Part shown: piece by piece, positions 10,740 to 21,065 of the stretch
How positions within the stretch are numbered: the stretch's first letter is position 1
Layout of the letters: every line of letters begins with the position of its first letter
From: Dermanyssus gallinae
Lineage: Eukaryota > Arthropoda > Arachnida > Mesostigmata > Dermanyssidae
Direction of reading: 5' to 3'
NCBI GenBank assembly: GCA_003439945.1
Contig: QVRM01003985.1
Location: 1 to 64,000, forward strand
DNA: 64,000 nucleotides
Position numbers and translations under genes: made by a program
The notes under the pieces: generated by a model
Database searches by the model: none
What the model saw: only the letters and a program-made list of their open reading frames with translations
Told to the model about the DNA's origin: nothing

Positions 10740-11280
10740 GTTTCGAGTCGGTGTTCTGACGCACTCGTCGCTACTGAATGCAGATTCCTATTCATCAGAC
10801 AGCCTGGTAAATTCCCGCTCGGGTTCTGTTTCTGGATACTCAGATTTGAGCACCAGAAGCTTGCCAAACAAAATTGCCGGTAAATGTTCTCCACGCCAAA
10901 TTTTGCGGAGATTTGAGCCAATTGATCCGCGTCCGGTCGACATCGGCATACCAAGCCCTCCTCCGGCAATCGACACATTCGTGTGCCGCACCTCTACAAC
11001 AGACAAACAAGACATTTCGTTCGCGCGTCGCTACGACCAGTACTGAGTATTTTGTAGAAAAAGTGGCGCACCGGGAAGCGTATACAAAAACCACCCATTG
11101 AAGGACATGCGCGGTATTGTTGAGTGCCCTCTCATGCGCACCTATAGCTGCCCAAAGTGCAAGAACGATGGTGGAGACAGTTCACATAGCCTTCACTACT
11201 GCCCAAAGGCTCGAGGTGCGACTCTTGATAGAATCGTGCTGGAGGGTATTCGACGTCGCCAAAAAGAAGCCAAACAATGA
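10740..11280 (+). pseudogene. nanos: Nanos-type RNA-binding protein, terminal exon with in-frame TGA
   Basis: Nanos binds Pumilio and mRNA 3' UTRs to repress translation in the germline. One frame runs from the acceptor-like 'tctccttctag|g' at 10,739 to a stop at 11,278-11,280. Its first ~100 residues are Ser/Pro-rich and lack recognisable domains. Next comes the zf-nanos module (11,044-11,205): VFC, YKNH and VEC supply three ligands of the first CCHC finger, and SCPKC...SSH...YCP supplies the second finger complete. The codon for the first ligand cysteine is TGA (11,044-11,046). All other signature residues (HPLKD, CPLMRTYSCP) are kept. Upstream exons are not identified; an ATG at 10,612 precedes the acceptor and is probably not the start. 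It may be a real gene with a sequencing error, a polymorphic null or a young pseudogene. The family assignment is firm; functionality is not. Confidence 0.8.
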
Positions 11281-11415
11281 AAAGCCAAGACCACTCATTT
11301 GACCGTGTATATAGATCGTGGTGCTGATTATGACACCAGCAATATCGACAAGGCCACATTATTTTGCATCATCATTACTCGGAAGGTGGGCATCCCGTTT
11401 GTCCAATAAAATGTA
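11281..11415 (+). promoter_or_regulatory. Nanos 3' UTR with Pumilio-type motif and poly(A) signal
   Basis: AATAAA lies at 11,405-11,410, 125 bp after the stop. TGTATATA (11,306-11,313) matches the Pumilio recognition element UGUANAUA. An 8-mer can occur by chance in AT-rich DNA, so the Pumilio reading is suggestive only. Confidence 0.45.
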
Positions 11416-11459
11416 GTAAAAAACGAGTGATTTCAACATTCTACCTTGTTATTTGTATA

Positions 11460-11900
11460 GGGTTTGTTTACACCGTTGTATTGCAAAAGTGGTTTATGTA
11501 GAAATGCACATGCTCAAATGAGGTCGCAGTGCTTGTTATGTGTGCACATTCAGCAGTTAACCGATATAACTTTATGTAGAATAAAGCACTTTGTTACAGG
11601 CGGTCAAACAAAAATACGGTTGCTTTATTACTCCAAGAGTTAGAATTTTCTAAACTTTTTTTAATTGATTTTATTGCAGTTAGCACGCTTTATTGGAGGA
11701 GATATGTGTCAAACACAATTATGAGAAGTAATCACGGAACTATGCTGAAGATGTTGGCAATATATTAAATTATACGTGTGTTCCCAATCATTGTCAGAAA
11801 GGGTTTATACTTCATAGTGTAGCTTTCAAAATAACATAGAAGCCTATTTTTCGGTTTTCTCTCCGGTGGATTACTGCCTTTAGCGAGTAGCAGGCGCGCG
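11460..11900. repeat. Interspersed repeat Q, copy 2
   Basis: Matches 5,000-5,360: 'ataaagc.ctttgt', 'tttattactcca.gagtt', 'agcacgcttta', 'ttacgtgtgtt.ccaat'. Non-coding. Confidence 0.55.
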
Positions 11901-11940
11901 AACGATTCAGAATGGCATCTTAACTAACCTGTCACTCGAC

Positions 11941-12249
11941 ATGTACAGAACATTCAGGGAAGACCGAAACGTACATTTTGTTATGTGTAACTATACAGAT
12001 GGGCCTGCTTTTCGTTCAGCGAAGTGGAAACGTGCCTTCCAAAGTAACCGACCATTAGTGTGCAGGGTAACATGGCACGATTATCATAATTATATGTGCC
12101 TCAAAGGTGAATGTTATGATATTAACGACTGTGTATGTAAGTTTTGTGATGAGTGCAACATCTGTCGATATCATGTTATAATATGTTCGGCATTAGACTC
12201 TTACTCGTTACAGGCGCGTGTGTTCGTAATGAACGAGATATTGTTATAA
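11941..12249 (+). CDS. Hypothetical cysteine-rich small ORF
   Basis: A 102-residue open frame with its own ATG, followed about 55 bp later by AATAAA (near 12,303). Its middle is unusually cysteine-rich (CLKGECYDINDCVCKFCDECNIC), suggesting metal binding or disulfides. No signal peptide and no family were recognised. It is close to the length expected by chance in this AT-rich stretch, and no splice or promoter signals support it. It lies downstream of the Nanos exon on the same strand. Confidence 0.2.
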   Translation: MYRTFREDRNVHFVMCNYTDGPAFRSAKWKRAFQSNRPLVCRVTWHDYHNYMCLKGECYDINDCVCKFCDECNICRYHVIICSALDSYSLQARVFVMNEILL

Positions 12250-12351
12250 TTTCGTAGCAAACAATGTGTGTCAATGCAATCCTACTACCAACAACTATGG
12301 TGAATAAATATGATGTATTAACTAACCTGCATCGGCAATAAGATTTTCAAC

Positions 12352-12354
<3 letters not shown>

Positions 12355-12382
<28 letters not shown>
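12355..12382. repeat. (TA)n microsatellite
   Basis: About 28 bp of alternating T and A. Confidence 0.95.
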
Positions 12383-12386
<4 letters not shown>

Positions 12387-12389
12387 TAT

Positions 12390-12640
12390 TTATTGGAACC
12401 GTCTTCTCAATATGGCACATTTAATTAAAACTAGTAATTCCTCATTAAGCTTAAAATGTTCATAATTACACATCTTCAACAAATGTAATAATAAAGGGCA
12501 TTTTGCAGAAAAGACTATCGCCCGTGTCTGCTCGCTCTTGTGAGCGTCTTATCCGGATCGATACTTACTATGTAGTACTGCGGGCACTTGGCTCTCCTTT
12601 GTAAATGCCACAATTTACATTGAACTTTTTGAAAGCATTT
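12390..12640. other. Unassigned stretch
   Basis: AT-rich; nothing recognised. Confidence 0.4.
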
Positions 12641-12649
12641 TTGACATGT

Positions 12650-13640
12650 TGTTAGAACTAGGAACACAAATCGTCTTGTTTCGAGGGTCTTCATGGTTTT
12701 CTTTAAAGCCCTCAGTGTAGATCTACTTTCCAGAAAACCGCACTAGGCATCTGATAGTTTCGGAAGAGGCTTTCGAAATCTGGTCGTAAGCACTCGGTTC
12801 GGCAGGCCCCATACGTCGTTCTCCACCGCGTCTATCAGCTTCTTTCACGGTCGTGCTTTCCTTTTAGCGATAAGACATCGAAGTCTCAATCGAGGAACCT
12901 TGTACTCCATCAGTTCGGATTTAGCACTTGCAGCACCTCCCTCCCCGTATGACTCTTCCCGTCGGTTCTTTCACACTAACCACCTGCGTGTTCTTGTGTA
13001 AATCCTGTTGAGCAAGTCATGCGGACAGCTACAATCTCTTCAGTGGCGGTCCCCGTGGTAATGTAAGGGAGGAGCCTTTTCGCATGCTGTGAAGAGTATG
13101 TCGGTGATTTGGTATTTATCCGCCACCGTGTCCCCCAGCCGTCTACTACCTTTGTCTATCTTAACTTCTAGGATCTCTGTTTCAAGTTTCTGCCATCTCT
13201 TACTAGGCAGCGAGGGAGGGCAAGGGGGCCCCCGGGAACACAAATAGTGAGCCAGATTTATCTGTGGTAACTCATGGTCTCTTTTGTCGCCCCTACCACC
13301 AATGGAAAAGCCGTCTCTTGACCGTTGTTAGGTCAATGAAGGCCGTCTAGTTCTTTCTGGAAAAGATGGGGATCTTTCTGTCATTAAGAGCTATAAAACT
13401 ATTCAGCTATCTACTCTTGTCGAATTTGAGCCCGTTTAGTTATGGTCCAGCTACCCCATGCTACCTTGACTGCGTTCAAGTTCCCGGTGATCACTACACT
13501 CTTGCCTATATGTACCCCCGCGCTTTGAATAAGTTCGTTAAGAAATTTCTCCCCATTAATCTCTAACGAGAAGAAAACCTTTAGACCCCTCGCCTCCGAA
13601 TCGCGATGTTCTTCTCAAAACACGTACGCTAGAAGCGGTA
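12650..13640 (-). pseudogene. R1-clade LINE remnant: RT fingers, linker and EN (composite copy 3)
   Basis: Matches 34,970-35,090 at its low end (RT motif A region), then jumps to the linker (12,770-13,230, compare 35,520-35,990) and the endonuclease (13,340-13,570, compare 36,090-36,270). The GDFNA-encoding block is recognisable around 13,470-13,490. A deletion between RT and linker and many frameshifts make it non-functional. Confidence 0.6.
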
Positions 13641-13644
13641 GTCG

Positions 13645-13812
13645 AGCCCGGCGGCGTGGTGCATTTGCCTTGCGACCGGAGGAGACATATAAGTGCGCCA
13701 GTTGGAGCCTTGCACATTTGTATTTATGCGGGTCCGTCTATGAAGCAGTGCGAAAAACAGTCCCGTGCATGCTAAATCTTGGCAAGGGGTCAACCCGAAA
13801 AGTATAGATTGC
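13645..13812 (+). mobile_element. tRNA-derived SINE, family A, copy 2
   Basis: Starts 'gagcccggcggcgtgg' (A-box half). The B box is degraded ('agttggagcct'). The family tail 'catttgtatttatg.gggtccgtctatgaagca' is intact. It lies at the same position in the host LINE as the copy at 7,330, so both derive from one insertion that was later duplicated. Confidence 0.7.
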
Positions 13813-13814
13813 TG

Positions 13815-14320
13815 TATACGTTTCTGCGTCAGATACCTATTCTGCTTAGCGCTTAGCGATCGCTATTATTGGCTGGGACTTCTGGCCTTTCCTCGTACTG
13901 TCTTATCGCACACCGTGCGCCGCGCTACAGCAATTAAGGTTTGCCTAGAGATTAATTAGCATTGTTCGGATTAAGGGCCTCTACATACCACATTTCGGTC
14001 TCTATTTCCGTCCTCTGCCGCGGTAACAGTAGTAATTTTGTCTTTTTTCTTAGTCCCCTTGTCTCTATTCCCTCTCTTATTGCTCTTCTTCTCTAGCGGG
14101 GTTTCCATGTAAGCCTTTTTCCCATTATCTGTTTCTCCGTGGCCCTTGGCAGCACCCTTTCGGGCCTTCCGCCGCTGCGCGACTTGCGCTCTATAGGCCG
14201 GGCTTGGATACCAAGGCTCACCACCATTTGTGACATGCCTGTGCCGTTTATCTATCTGCTGCGCACTCTTGGACCTCATGAGTCGGCCGATGGCACCTGT
14301 AGCGGTATATAGCATTAGCA
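13815..14320 (-). pseudogene. R1-clade LINE ORF1 C-terminus and EN start (composite copy 3)
   Basis: 13,971-14,321 is open on the minus strand, but the knuckle block is mostly lost by deletion; the 'YRAQVAQRRKARKGAAK' basic segment and lysine-rich tail remain. 13,815-13,960 matches the endonuclease N-terminus. At about 14,315 it joins RT sequence as in the other two copies. Confidence 0.55.
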
Positions 14321-15250
14321 ACGCTTCACTAGCTGCGGACTTTCTGGCTCCGGACCACGATCATGAATGTAGCATTGTCAGCATAGGCTAATGTCTTTAT
14401 CTCTTTCGGGAGATCTAGGATCTCGAGCACCCCGTCATAAGCTATTTTCCAAGGCACAGGTTCTAAAATTGAGTCATATTGGACTCTACTGGCAACCTTG
14501 TACTCCTCGCTACCTTCGGCGGACTGCACCCGGACGAGGCGCTTCACCAGTTGCCAACCGTTAGCGCCTTTGCTCAATCTGCTCCAACCTTACTACCGGG
14601 ATATTTACCGGTGTGGTCAAAAGCTTCCGGTTTTCCTCCATGGCTGTGCAGGAAAAAAACTGGCTACAGAGTCCCGAAGCATATCTCGGGAAAAAGGGAA
14701 ATCAAAAAGGTCCTCGGAAACTTTGCCATATCATTTTATTAATGCAAGTATCTAAAACGGATGGGCATATTATTAGCTTGACATGTATACCTGGACACAC
14801 TTTTATGCCAGGGGCGCTGACAGGAGCAGACATGCAACCGGAGACATTCCGGAAAATGATAAGCATGACTAGCGCATGGTTATATCCTTTCACGCTCGGG
14901 CTTTACCTTTGGCGAAAGGTTCTCGGGGTCTCGATCGAGCAGCCCTGTACTCCGTCAGTTAGAATTCAGCTCTGGCAGTCTTCCCCTCGTAGGATCTTTT
15001 GTTTTGGTTTTTCCTCTTTGCTAACTAGGTACGTGCTCTCGTGTAAATCCGGTTGAGCTCAATGTAGGTTTTGCGGAAAACGACTTATCGAAACACCAAT
15101 ATTTAAAAGGTTGACGAGCCCTGCCATATTGCAAAGAAGCCGTTTTTCTGCAGGTCGTAGAAATTATGTCGGAGATTTGATACTAATCCACAGCAGCATC
15201 TCCCAGCCTCCTGCAGCTTTCGTCTATATTGTGTTCTGGAATACTGGACT
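14320..15250 (-). pseudogene. R1-clade LINE RT/linker remnant (composite copy 3)
   Basis: 14,329-14,577 still reads as RT palm: VPWKIAYDGVLEI, then a decayed ADN in place of the catalytic YADD. The linker follows at 14,600-14,720 and 14,870-15,250. Between them, 14,790-14,890 is a degraded SINE-B lacking its B box. Confidence 0.6.
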
Positions 15251-15289
15251 AGAACAAATCCGGGTTCTAGAGGCTCTGGCTGGGTAGTG

Positions 15290-15835
15290 GACTACGAGTA
15301 GTCGAACTCTGGATCTTCATCTTGTCATCACCGAGTCCCATTCCCCTGATATCTCTTTATCTAGCTTCTTCTCTAACTGGGTCTAGCAGCTTCCTGTCGG
15401 CTCCCTGCCCTAGTAAGTTTTTTTCCCTGCTGAGCTTTAAGTCATCACATCTTCTCCACTGCCTGTCTTTCAAGCCGTTTTCTGAAGTCTTTGTGGTTTC
15501 TCTCTCTGTACTTCCGGTCAACCGCAGCGCCCCCAACAGCGCAGATCAGCATCTAGCCTCACTAATTAACATGGCTGTCCAAGATGGCCGCTGCCACTGA
15601 CTGACAACAATATAGAGCAACCAAAACGCAAGCCTACATGTGTTGCCCACCTATTAAAGGCGACCCTAACTAGTTTCTGGAAAAGAGGACTACCTTGTAT
15701 AGTATATTTGTAGAAAAATATATAGTCAGAAGATCACCGCAACGCTTTGCTTAAGGTTTTAGTGCAAATAATGTTTCCATTGGCAACTTGATTTTTTACG
15801 TATATTTTTTAGGAGCTATTGAGCTATATGCTGAA
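15290..15835 (-). mobile_element. LINE 5' UTR remnant with YY1-like site, then start of repeat Q
   Basis: Matches 3,960-4,380, including CAAGATGGCCGCTGCC at 15,579-15,594. From about 15,730 the sequence resembles repeat Q; that copy is then split by the mariner and by the R1 LINE further on. Confidence 0.5.
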
Positions 15836-15837
15836 TA

Positions 15838-17125
15838 GAGGTAGTTCAATAAGTTCTTAGAATGAAAACCAAGAATTTTCCAAATCATGTTTTTAAATTT
15901 ATTTTATTCGATATATTCCCCGAGATGCTCAATACACTTTTCCCACCAAGATTTCAGAGCTTTTATACCTCTTAAGTAGAATTCCGCGTCTTTAGACTGA
16001 AAATAGGCATTGACAGCAGCCTTAACCTCTTCATTGCTGGAAAAACGCTTTCCACCGAGACTATTCTTCAAATGTTCGAAGAGGAAATAATCAGAGGGGG
16101 CCAGGTCTGGAGAATAGGAAGGTTGTTCAATAAGTTCGAACCTCAGTTGGGCCAGTTTTGCCAATGCTTGCCGGGACTTGTGTGCAGGAGCATTGTCCTG
16201 GTGAAACAGGACAACCTTCTTCTGCAAAGCGGGCCGTTTCACGATGAGTTCTTACTAAAGGCAGTCCAACAGTCTTGCATAATATTCTCCTATGATCGTT
16301 TTACCGCTCTCAAGGTAGTCGACCAGCATTATTCTACGTTGGTCTTAAAAACTGTAGCCATCACCTTTCCGGTCAATGCCGTTGTCCGCACCCTCTTCGG
16401 AGGTCCTTCATCAGGTGCACACCATTGGCAAGATGCTTCTTGGGTCTCGGGAGTGTAGTGATGGACCCAGCTTTCATCGACGGTCATGAATCTGCGCCAA
16501 AAATCCGACGGATTGTTCGACATCTTGGCCAAATTTCGCTGTGAAGCGAAAACCGGCGCGTTTTTTGGCCTTGGTTGAGCAAATGCGGCAGCCATTTTTC
16601 TCTGAGCTCTTTCATCTTCAAGTTTTCGTATAGGATAAAATGCACACTACCTAAACTAATTCCTAATGCCTCCGCTATCTCCTTAATGTTCATTCGCTTA
16701 TCTGTGCCAACGATGTTTCGCACTTTCTCTATGTTTTCCTCATCAGTTGCCGTTTTTTGGCCTCCTGGACGTAGTTCATTCTCGGTGCTCCTGCGACCTC
16801 TTTTTAACACATTAATCCAGTTGGAAACAGTGGCAAAACATGGCGCAGAGTCACCGTACGTCTCGTTCAACCCAATTTTTACTTGGGTCGCATTCCAACC
16901 TTTGAAATAAAAATGCTTGATAACCACTCGAAACTCTTTTTTCTTCATTTTTAAAAATCACGCCGATACGTTGCACGGGAAAAGCTATCAAACGAAATCG
17001 CAACGGCCAATCACCATAATATTTTGAGTGCTAGCAGTCGAAAAGTTGCAGTTCCTAATAGCGGTGGAAGCGCGCCAAAATTCGAATTCTAAAAAGCTCA
17101 TTCTAAGAACTTATTGAACTACCTG
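15838..17125 (-). mobile_element. mariner element, copy 1 (1,288 bp)
   Basis: Terminal inverted repeats of 28 bp (15,838-15,865 and 17,098-17,125) begin CAGGTAGTTCAATAAG, with one mismatch at the outermost base. TA target duplications flank both ends (15,836-15,837 and 17,126-17,127). It inserted into repeat Q. Confidence 0.92.
15904..16948 (-). pseudogene. mariner transposase, broken
   Basis: Cut-and-paste transposase of the DD34D mariner type. The start at 16,948 gives MKKKEFRVVIKHFYFKGW and two helix-turn-helix domains. The catalytic blocks TVDES, HQDNAPAH and YSPDLAPSDYFLF are all recognisable but lie in three different frames (16,948-16,484, 16,595-16,329, 16,242-15,904). At least two frameshifts and stops between blocks make it inactive. 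Its sequence is close to the copy at 45,771-46,816. Confidence 0.9.
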
Positions 17126-17221
17126 TATGTTTGCAGGATTTACCTACTATGCGTCGTGTCGGAATTGAACTTGTGACACATGACATCAAGGTAACATGCC
17201 ATATCCATCAAACGCATTCAC

Positions 17222-17705
17222 ATGGGGTGGTCCTCGTGCCCAATCTCAGAGTGGATCACCGTGCCGACGTGCCAGCGCTGCCAACGAGTGGGCCACTCTG
17301 CTCCCTCGTGCACTGGCGCGGTCGTCACAGGTAAGCGCTGCCACAGGTGCGGTGTAGTTGGGCACCTCTCGAGAGAATGCAAAGCGGCGGCGACCTGCTA
17401 TAACTGCGGCGAAGCAGGACACGCGGCCAACGTTGCCGCTTGTCCTAAGTACAGAGAGCAACTGGCGGAGCTCCGCCGCCGCGGCACCTGGCAAACGGCC
17501 GCGCACCTCGCGATTACACGAGTGCCAAAGAACCCCGGTTACCCACGAGGACCACCCCAGTGACGCCGTGGACGACGAGGGGTTCACCCTGGTCACCCAA
17601 AAAAGCCGCAAGAGGGTACAGACATCGCCTCCTCTGGACCCTCGTGCAACGAAGGCATCTAACAAGCAAGCCACGCCCACCAACGACAATGACGGCAGTT
17701 CGTAA
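17222..17705 (+). pseudogene. R1-type ORF1 C-terminal part (three CCHC knuckles)
   Basis: A gag-like RNA-binding protein truncated at its N-terminus by the insertion event. Three CCHC knuckles lie in tandem: CQRCQRVGHSAPSC, CHRCGVVGHLSREC and CYNCGEAGHAANVAAC, the array usual for R1/TRAS-type ORF1. After a frameshift around 17,515-17,560 the C-terminal tail (DDEGFTLVTQKSRKR) continues in another frame to the stop at 17,703-17,705. That stop overlaps the ORF2 start by 17 nt. Confidence 0.85.
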
Positions 17706-20654
17706 AGTACTCCAGCTTAACTGCAATCGCAGCAGAGGCGCGCACAACATGCTCCAGGAGGTCAACAGCAGAGTAGGAGCCGACCTCTTGTTGCTCAGCG
17801 AGCCTAACATCCGGTGGGCAGAAAACCGTTCCCCGGACTGTTTTGCAGACGCCGACAGCGCTACGAGCATCGTACTTGACCATCGCAGCCAGATGCGCAT
17901 CTCCGGACACGGCTGCGGCTACGGTTTTACATGGGTTGATGTCGCAAACATCGGACGCTTTTATTCCTGCTATTGCAGTCCTAACGTTCCACTTGACAAC
18001 CTTAACAGGCTTTTAGACGACTTATCTTCCTCTTTTAACCAAATTGACGTGCCACTTTTAGTAATAACCGGAGAATTTAACGCCGCGGCCAGCGCATGGG
18101 GCTCGGCCGGAACCAGTCATAGGGGGCTCGCAATCCTCGATTGGTTAGCGGCTGAAGACCTCGTAGTTCTTAACAAAGGTACTCCCACCTTTCACAGGGC
18201 CGGGCGCACCTCATGTATCGATCTTACTATCACGCGCAGGGCCGATGCCAACAAGATTTTAGACTGGAAGGTGCTACAGGAAGAGGAATCCCTCAGCGAC
18301 CATTTTATCATCGAATTTCACGTGACTACTGCCGCGACGACAAATCCAACGCAGCGTCCGCTCATCATACGCCAGGGAGCCGAACAACTTCGGAGATCCC
18401 TCAGGGCCCTTATAGCAGCAGAGGGACCTCCAACTACGGCGGAGGGTCTCCAGCTGCTCCTAGAAAAGGCGTGCGCGGTCTCCCCAGGCCGTCCCGCACG
18501 TCGAGGATACCGAGGAAAGCCAAAACACTGGTGGACCGCGGCACTGGGACAACTACGGCGGAAATGCCTAAAAGCGCGACGGTGGCTCACCCGCGCCAGA
18601 CGATCGTCACACGACGGGGAGGCCGCCAGACGCTTTAGAGCCGTATACAAGAACTTGCGGGCCCTCCTGCGCAGGGAAATCTTCAGGAGCAAGGAACGCT
18701 CCTGGAGGGCCTTCCTGGAGGAGCTGGAGGACGACCCCTGGGGGCGCCCATACAAAATGATCAGGGGGCTCCCCCCTTACAAGCGCAGGGTAGAAATATC
18801 TCCGGAAGATGCGCGGGTGGCGATCGAGGCGCTCTTTCCTCAACACCCACCCTTCGACCGCGCCCCCTACCTAGAGGCTTCAGGGGAGGAGGAAGAGGAT
18901 ACCCCGGAGGTCACGCTCCAAGAGGTGCTGGACGCTGCGGCACGCCTCAAACAGGGAAAGGCACCGGGCCCAGATGGCGTCTCGGTCTCCGCGGTCACAA
19001 CACTGATGAAAGAATTTCCAGAAGCGGTGGCGTCAGCGGCGACCGGGATGCTCCGGTCGGGCTCGTTTCCCAGCGCATGGAGGGCCGCAAGCTTGAGAAA
19101 GCTCCTCATACCCAAAGGCCCCAGCTCTTACCGCCCTATTTGCCTACTCGGCTCCCTGGCCAAAGCTTTTGAGTCTATCGTGGAGGCACGCCTGCGGGAC
19201 TTCGCGGAGGAGAAAGACCTGCTGTCAGAGGCCCAGCATGGGTTCCGCAAAGGCCACTCGACAATGGGCGCCATAAAGCAGATCCAGATGCAGGCCGAAC
19301 TCCTCCACGAATCCCCGCCAAGAAGACGGGACCTCTACCTCGCTATTTTACTAGACGTACGAAACGCTTTTAACAGCCTACCCTGGAGAGTCATCCTGGA
19401 GACTCTTCACAGGAAGAACGTTCCCTTTTACCTACGGCGCATTATATCAAACTACCTAAAGGACCGGACAGTACAGTCTCACGGAATCGTTTTTAACATG
19501 ACTGCAGGGGTGCCACAGGGCTCCATACTTGGCCCCCTGCTATGGAACATAACGTACGACGACGTGCTGCGACTAAGGGACCTGCCCCCCGGGGTCAGCC
19601 TCCTAGCCTATGCCGACGACCTCGTCCTTACCGTCCAGGCCCGGACACCGGACCTGCTGCAAAGCCGTGCGAACGAAGCACTTGAAGACGTCGCCCGCTG
19701 GATGCAAACGGCGGGACTCGCCCTCGCCCCCGCCAAGAGCGAGGCAATACTTTTGGTAGGACGGAGAAACAGTCCTGCCATTCACCTTCGCCTAGAAGAC
19801 CAAGAGATTGCACTTGTTGACAAGGTCAGGTACCTCGGGGTCACCCTAGACAGGGGTCTCCGCGGCACTGAACACGTGCGGCGGGCGACGGAGAAGGCAA
19901 CCAAGACAGCAAACAACGTCGCACGGCTTATGTCTAATAATCCGTAATAATGATGTCCGTGGCCGAGTCAGTCGCCCTATACGGAGCTCCGGTCTGGCCG
20001 ACCGACACTTTAAAGCTTGCCGTCAACAGGACGCGCCTGCGTCGGGCCCAGAGGGTCGGAGCCCTCAGGGTGATCGCGGCGTACCGGACGGTAAGCGCAG
20101 CGGCAGCTTTCGTCCTTGCTGGAACGATTCCCTGAGATCTGAAAGCTGCCGAACGCCGCCGCTTATGGGGTAACCCCCAGCGCAAGAAGGACGAGAAGCG
20201 TCGGCATACTATCGACCTCTGGCAGGAAGAATGGGCCGGCCTACAAGAGGGTGCCCCTGGCACCAGTCTCCGCGCCGTTATACCCGACATCAAGGAATGG
20301 CTAAGCTGCCCGGGGGGTGAACTCACCTTCTACACGACTCAGATCCTGACAGGGCATGGCGACTTCGAGTCCTACCTGTTCAGGATCGGGAAGGCTCCCA
20401 GTCCTAAATGCATCCACTGCGGCGACGGACCGGAAGACACTTCAGACCACACGGCACTGAAGTGTCCAGCATGGGCGGAGCAGCGCGTACCTCTACTGCT
20501 CCTAATGAACACACCGGATTTTAACCTACGCGACGTCTGCAAAAAAATGACAGAAACGCTTTTAAACTGGAACACCACACCCCCCCCCCCTCCCCGTGGC
20601 TCCCGGGGAACACACCCGCCAGGAGTAGAAGACTCGCCCCCCCTGACTGTTTGA
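17689..20654 (+). pseudogene. R1-clade LINE ORF2: endonuclease-reverse transcriptase
   Basis: The enzyme that nicks target DNA and copies the element RNA. The start ATG (17,689) is chosen because the endonuclease begins right after it (VLQLNCNRS). The APE-type endonuclease follows with SEPN, GEFNA and SDHF. RT motifs come next: SYRPICLL, AQHGFRKGHST, LDVRNAFN (motif A), AGVPQGSILGPLLWN, YADDLVL (motif C). The C-terminus has GAPVWP, TQILTGHGDF and the knuckle C-x2-C-x8-H-x4-C. There is no RNase H domain, as in R1. Lesions: the usual GDFNA is GEFNA (catalytic Asp to Glu), a frameshift at 19,930-19,950, and a stop at 20,133-20,135 (probably Trp to TGA). Confidence 0.93.
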
Positions 20655-20819
20655 TGATATGCGCAACGCAGTTCCCAGTCAGTGTGGGGGGCGGGGACAT
20701 GACTGGTTTTTAGTGGGTTGGAGCCCCACACTACCGGCCCGCATCTGCAGGGAGCTCCCCTGCCGCGGTGCCTGCGTGTGCAACCGCATTTCCCAGTTAG
20801 TCCTCTATAAAAAAAAATG

Positions 20820-21065
20820 CCATATCCACAACATCAATTGAGCGGCACGAAGTGATCGTTGACTTTTTGTTAATAAAGTGTGATTCTTTAGGCCGTGTCG
20901 TACACCGTTTTACATCTAAAAAAAAGAAACATGCATGAGTGAGATTACCATATTTTACCTTTTAGGAGAACGCAATAACCAGGGACTCCTTCAAACTGTA
21001 AGACAAAGCTAGAAGGACACATCCGAATTTTGCTACGTTATGTCCTTTTAACTCAGTAATTTCGA
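20820..21065. repeat. Repeat Q, right part of a copy split by insertions
   Basis: Continues 17,127-17,209 across the R1 insertion and matches 5,560-5,800 ('cgaagtgatcgttga', 'ttaggccgtgtcgtacacc', 'ctacgttatgtccttttaactcag'). Confidence 0.6.

Larger units (their letters stand above)
17210..20815 (+). mobile_element. R1-clade LINE, 5'-truncated, with target-site duplication
   Basis: The 12-bp direct repeat 'atgccatatcca' flanks the element (about 17,198-17,209 and 20,818-20,829), and the right copy follows an A-rich tail. Flanking sequences together rebuild repeat Q (compare 5,540-5,780). The layout is ORF1 C-terminus, ORF2 (EN, RT, CCHC) and a 3' UTR of about 160 bp. Base composition is clearly GC-richer than the flanks, as expected of a more recent arrival. 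Confidence 0.88.

Noticed and set aside
11044..11046. Selenocysteine (UGA recoding) in Nanos
   Set aside because: Nanos zinc ligands are not known to be selenocysteine, and I saw no convincing SECIS-like hairpin in the short 3' UTR; a point mutation or sequence error is simpler.
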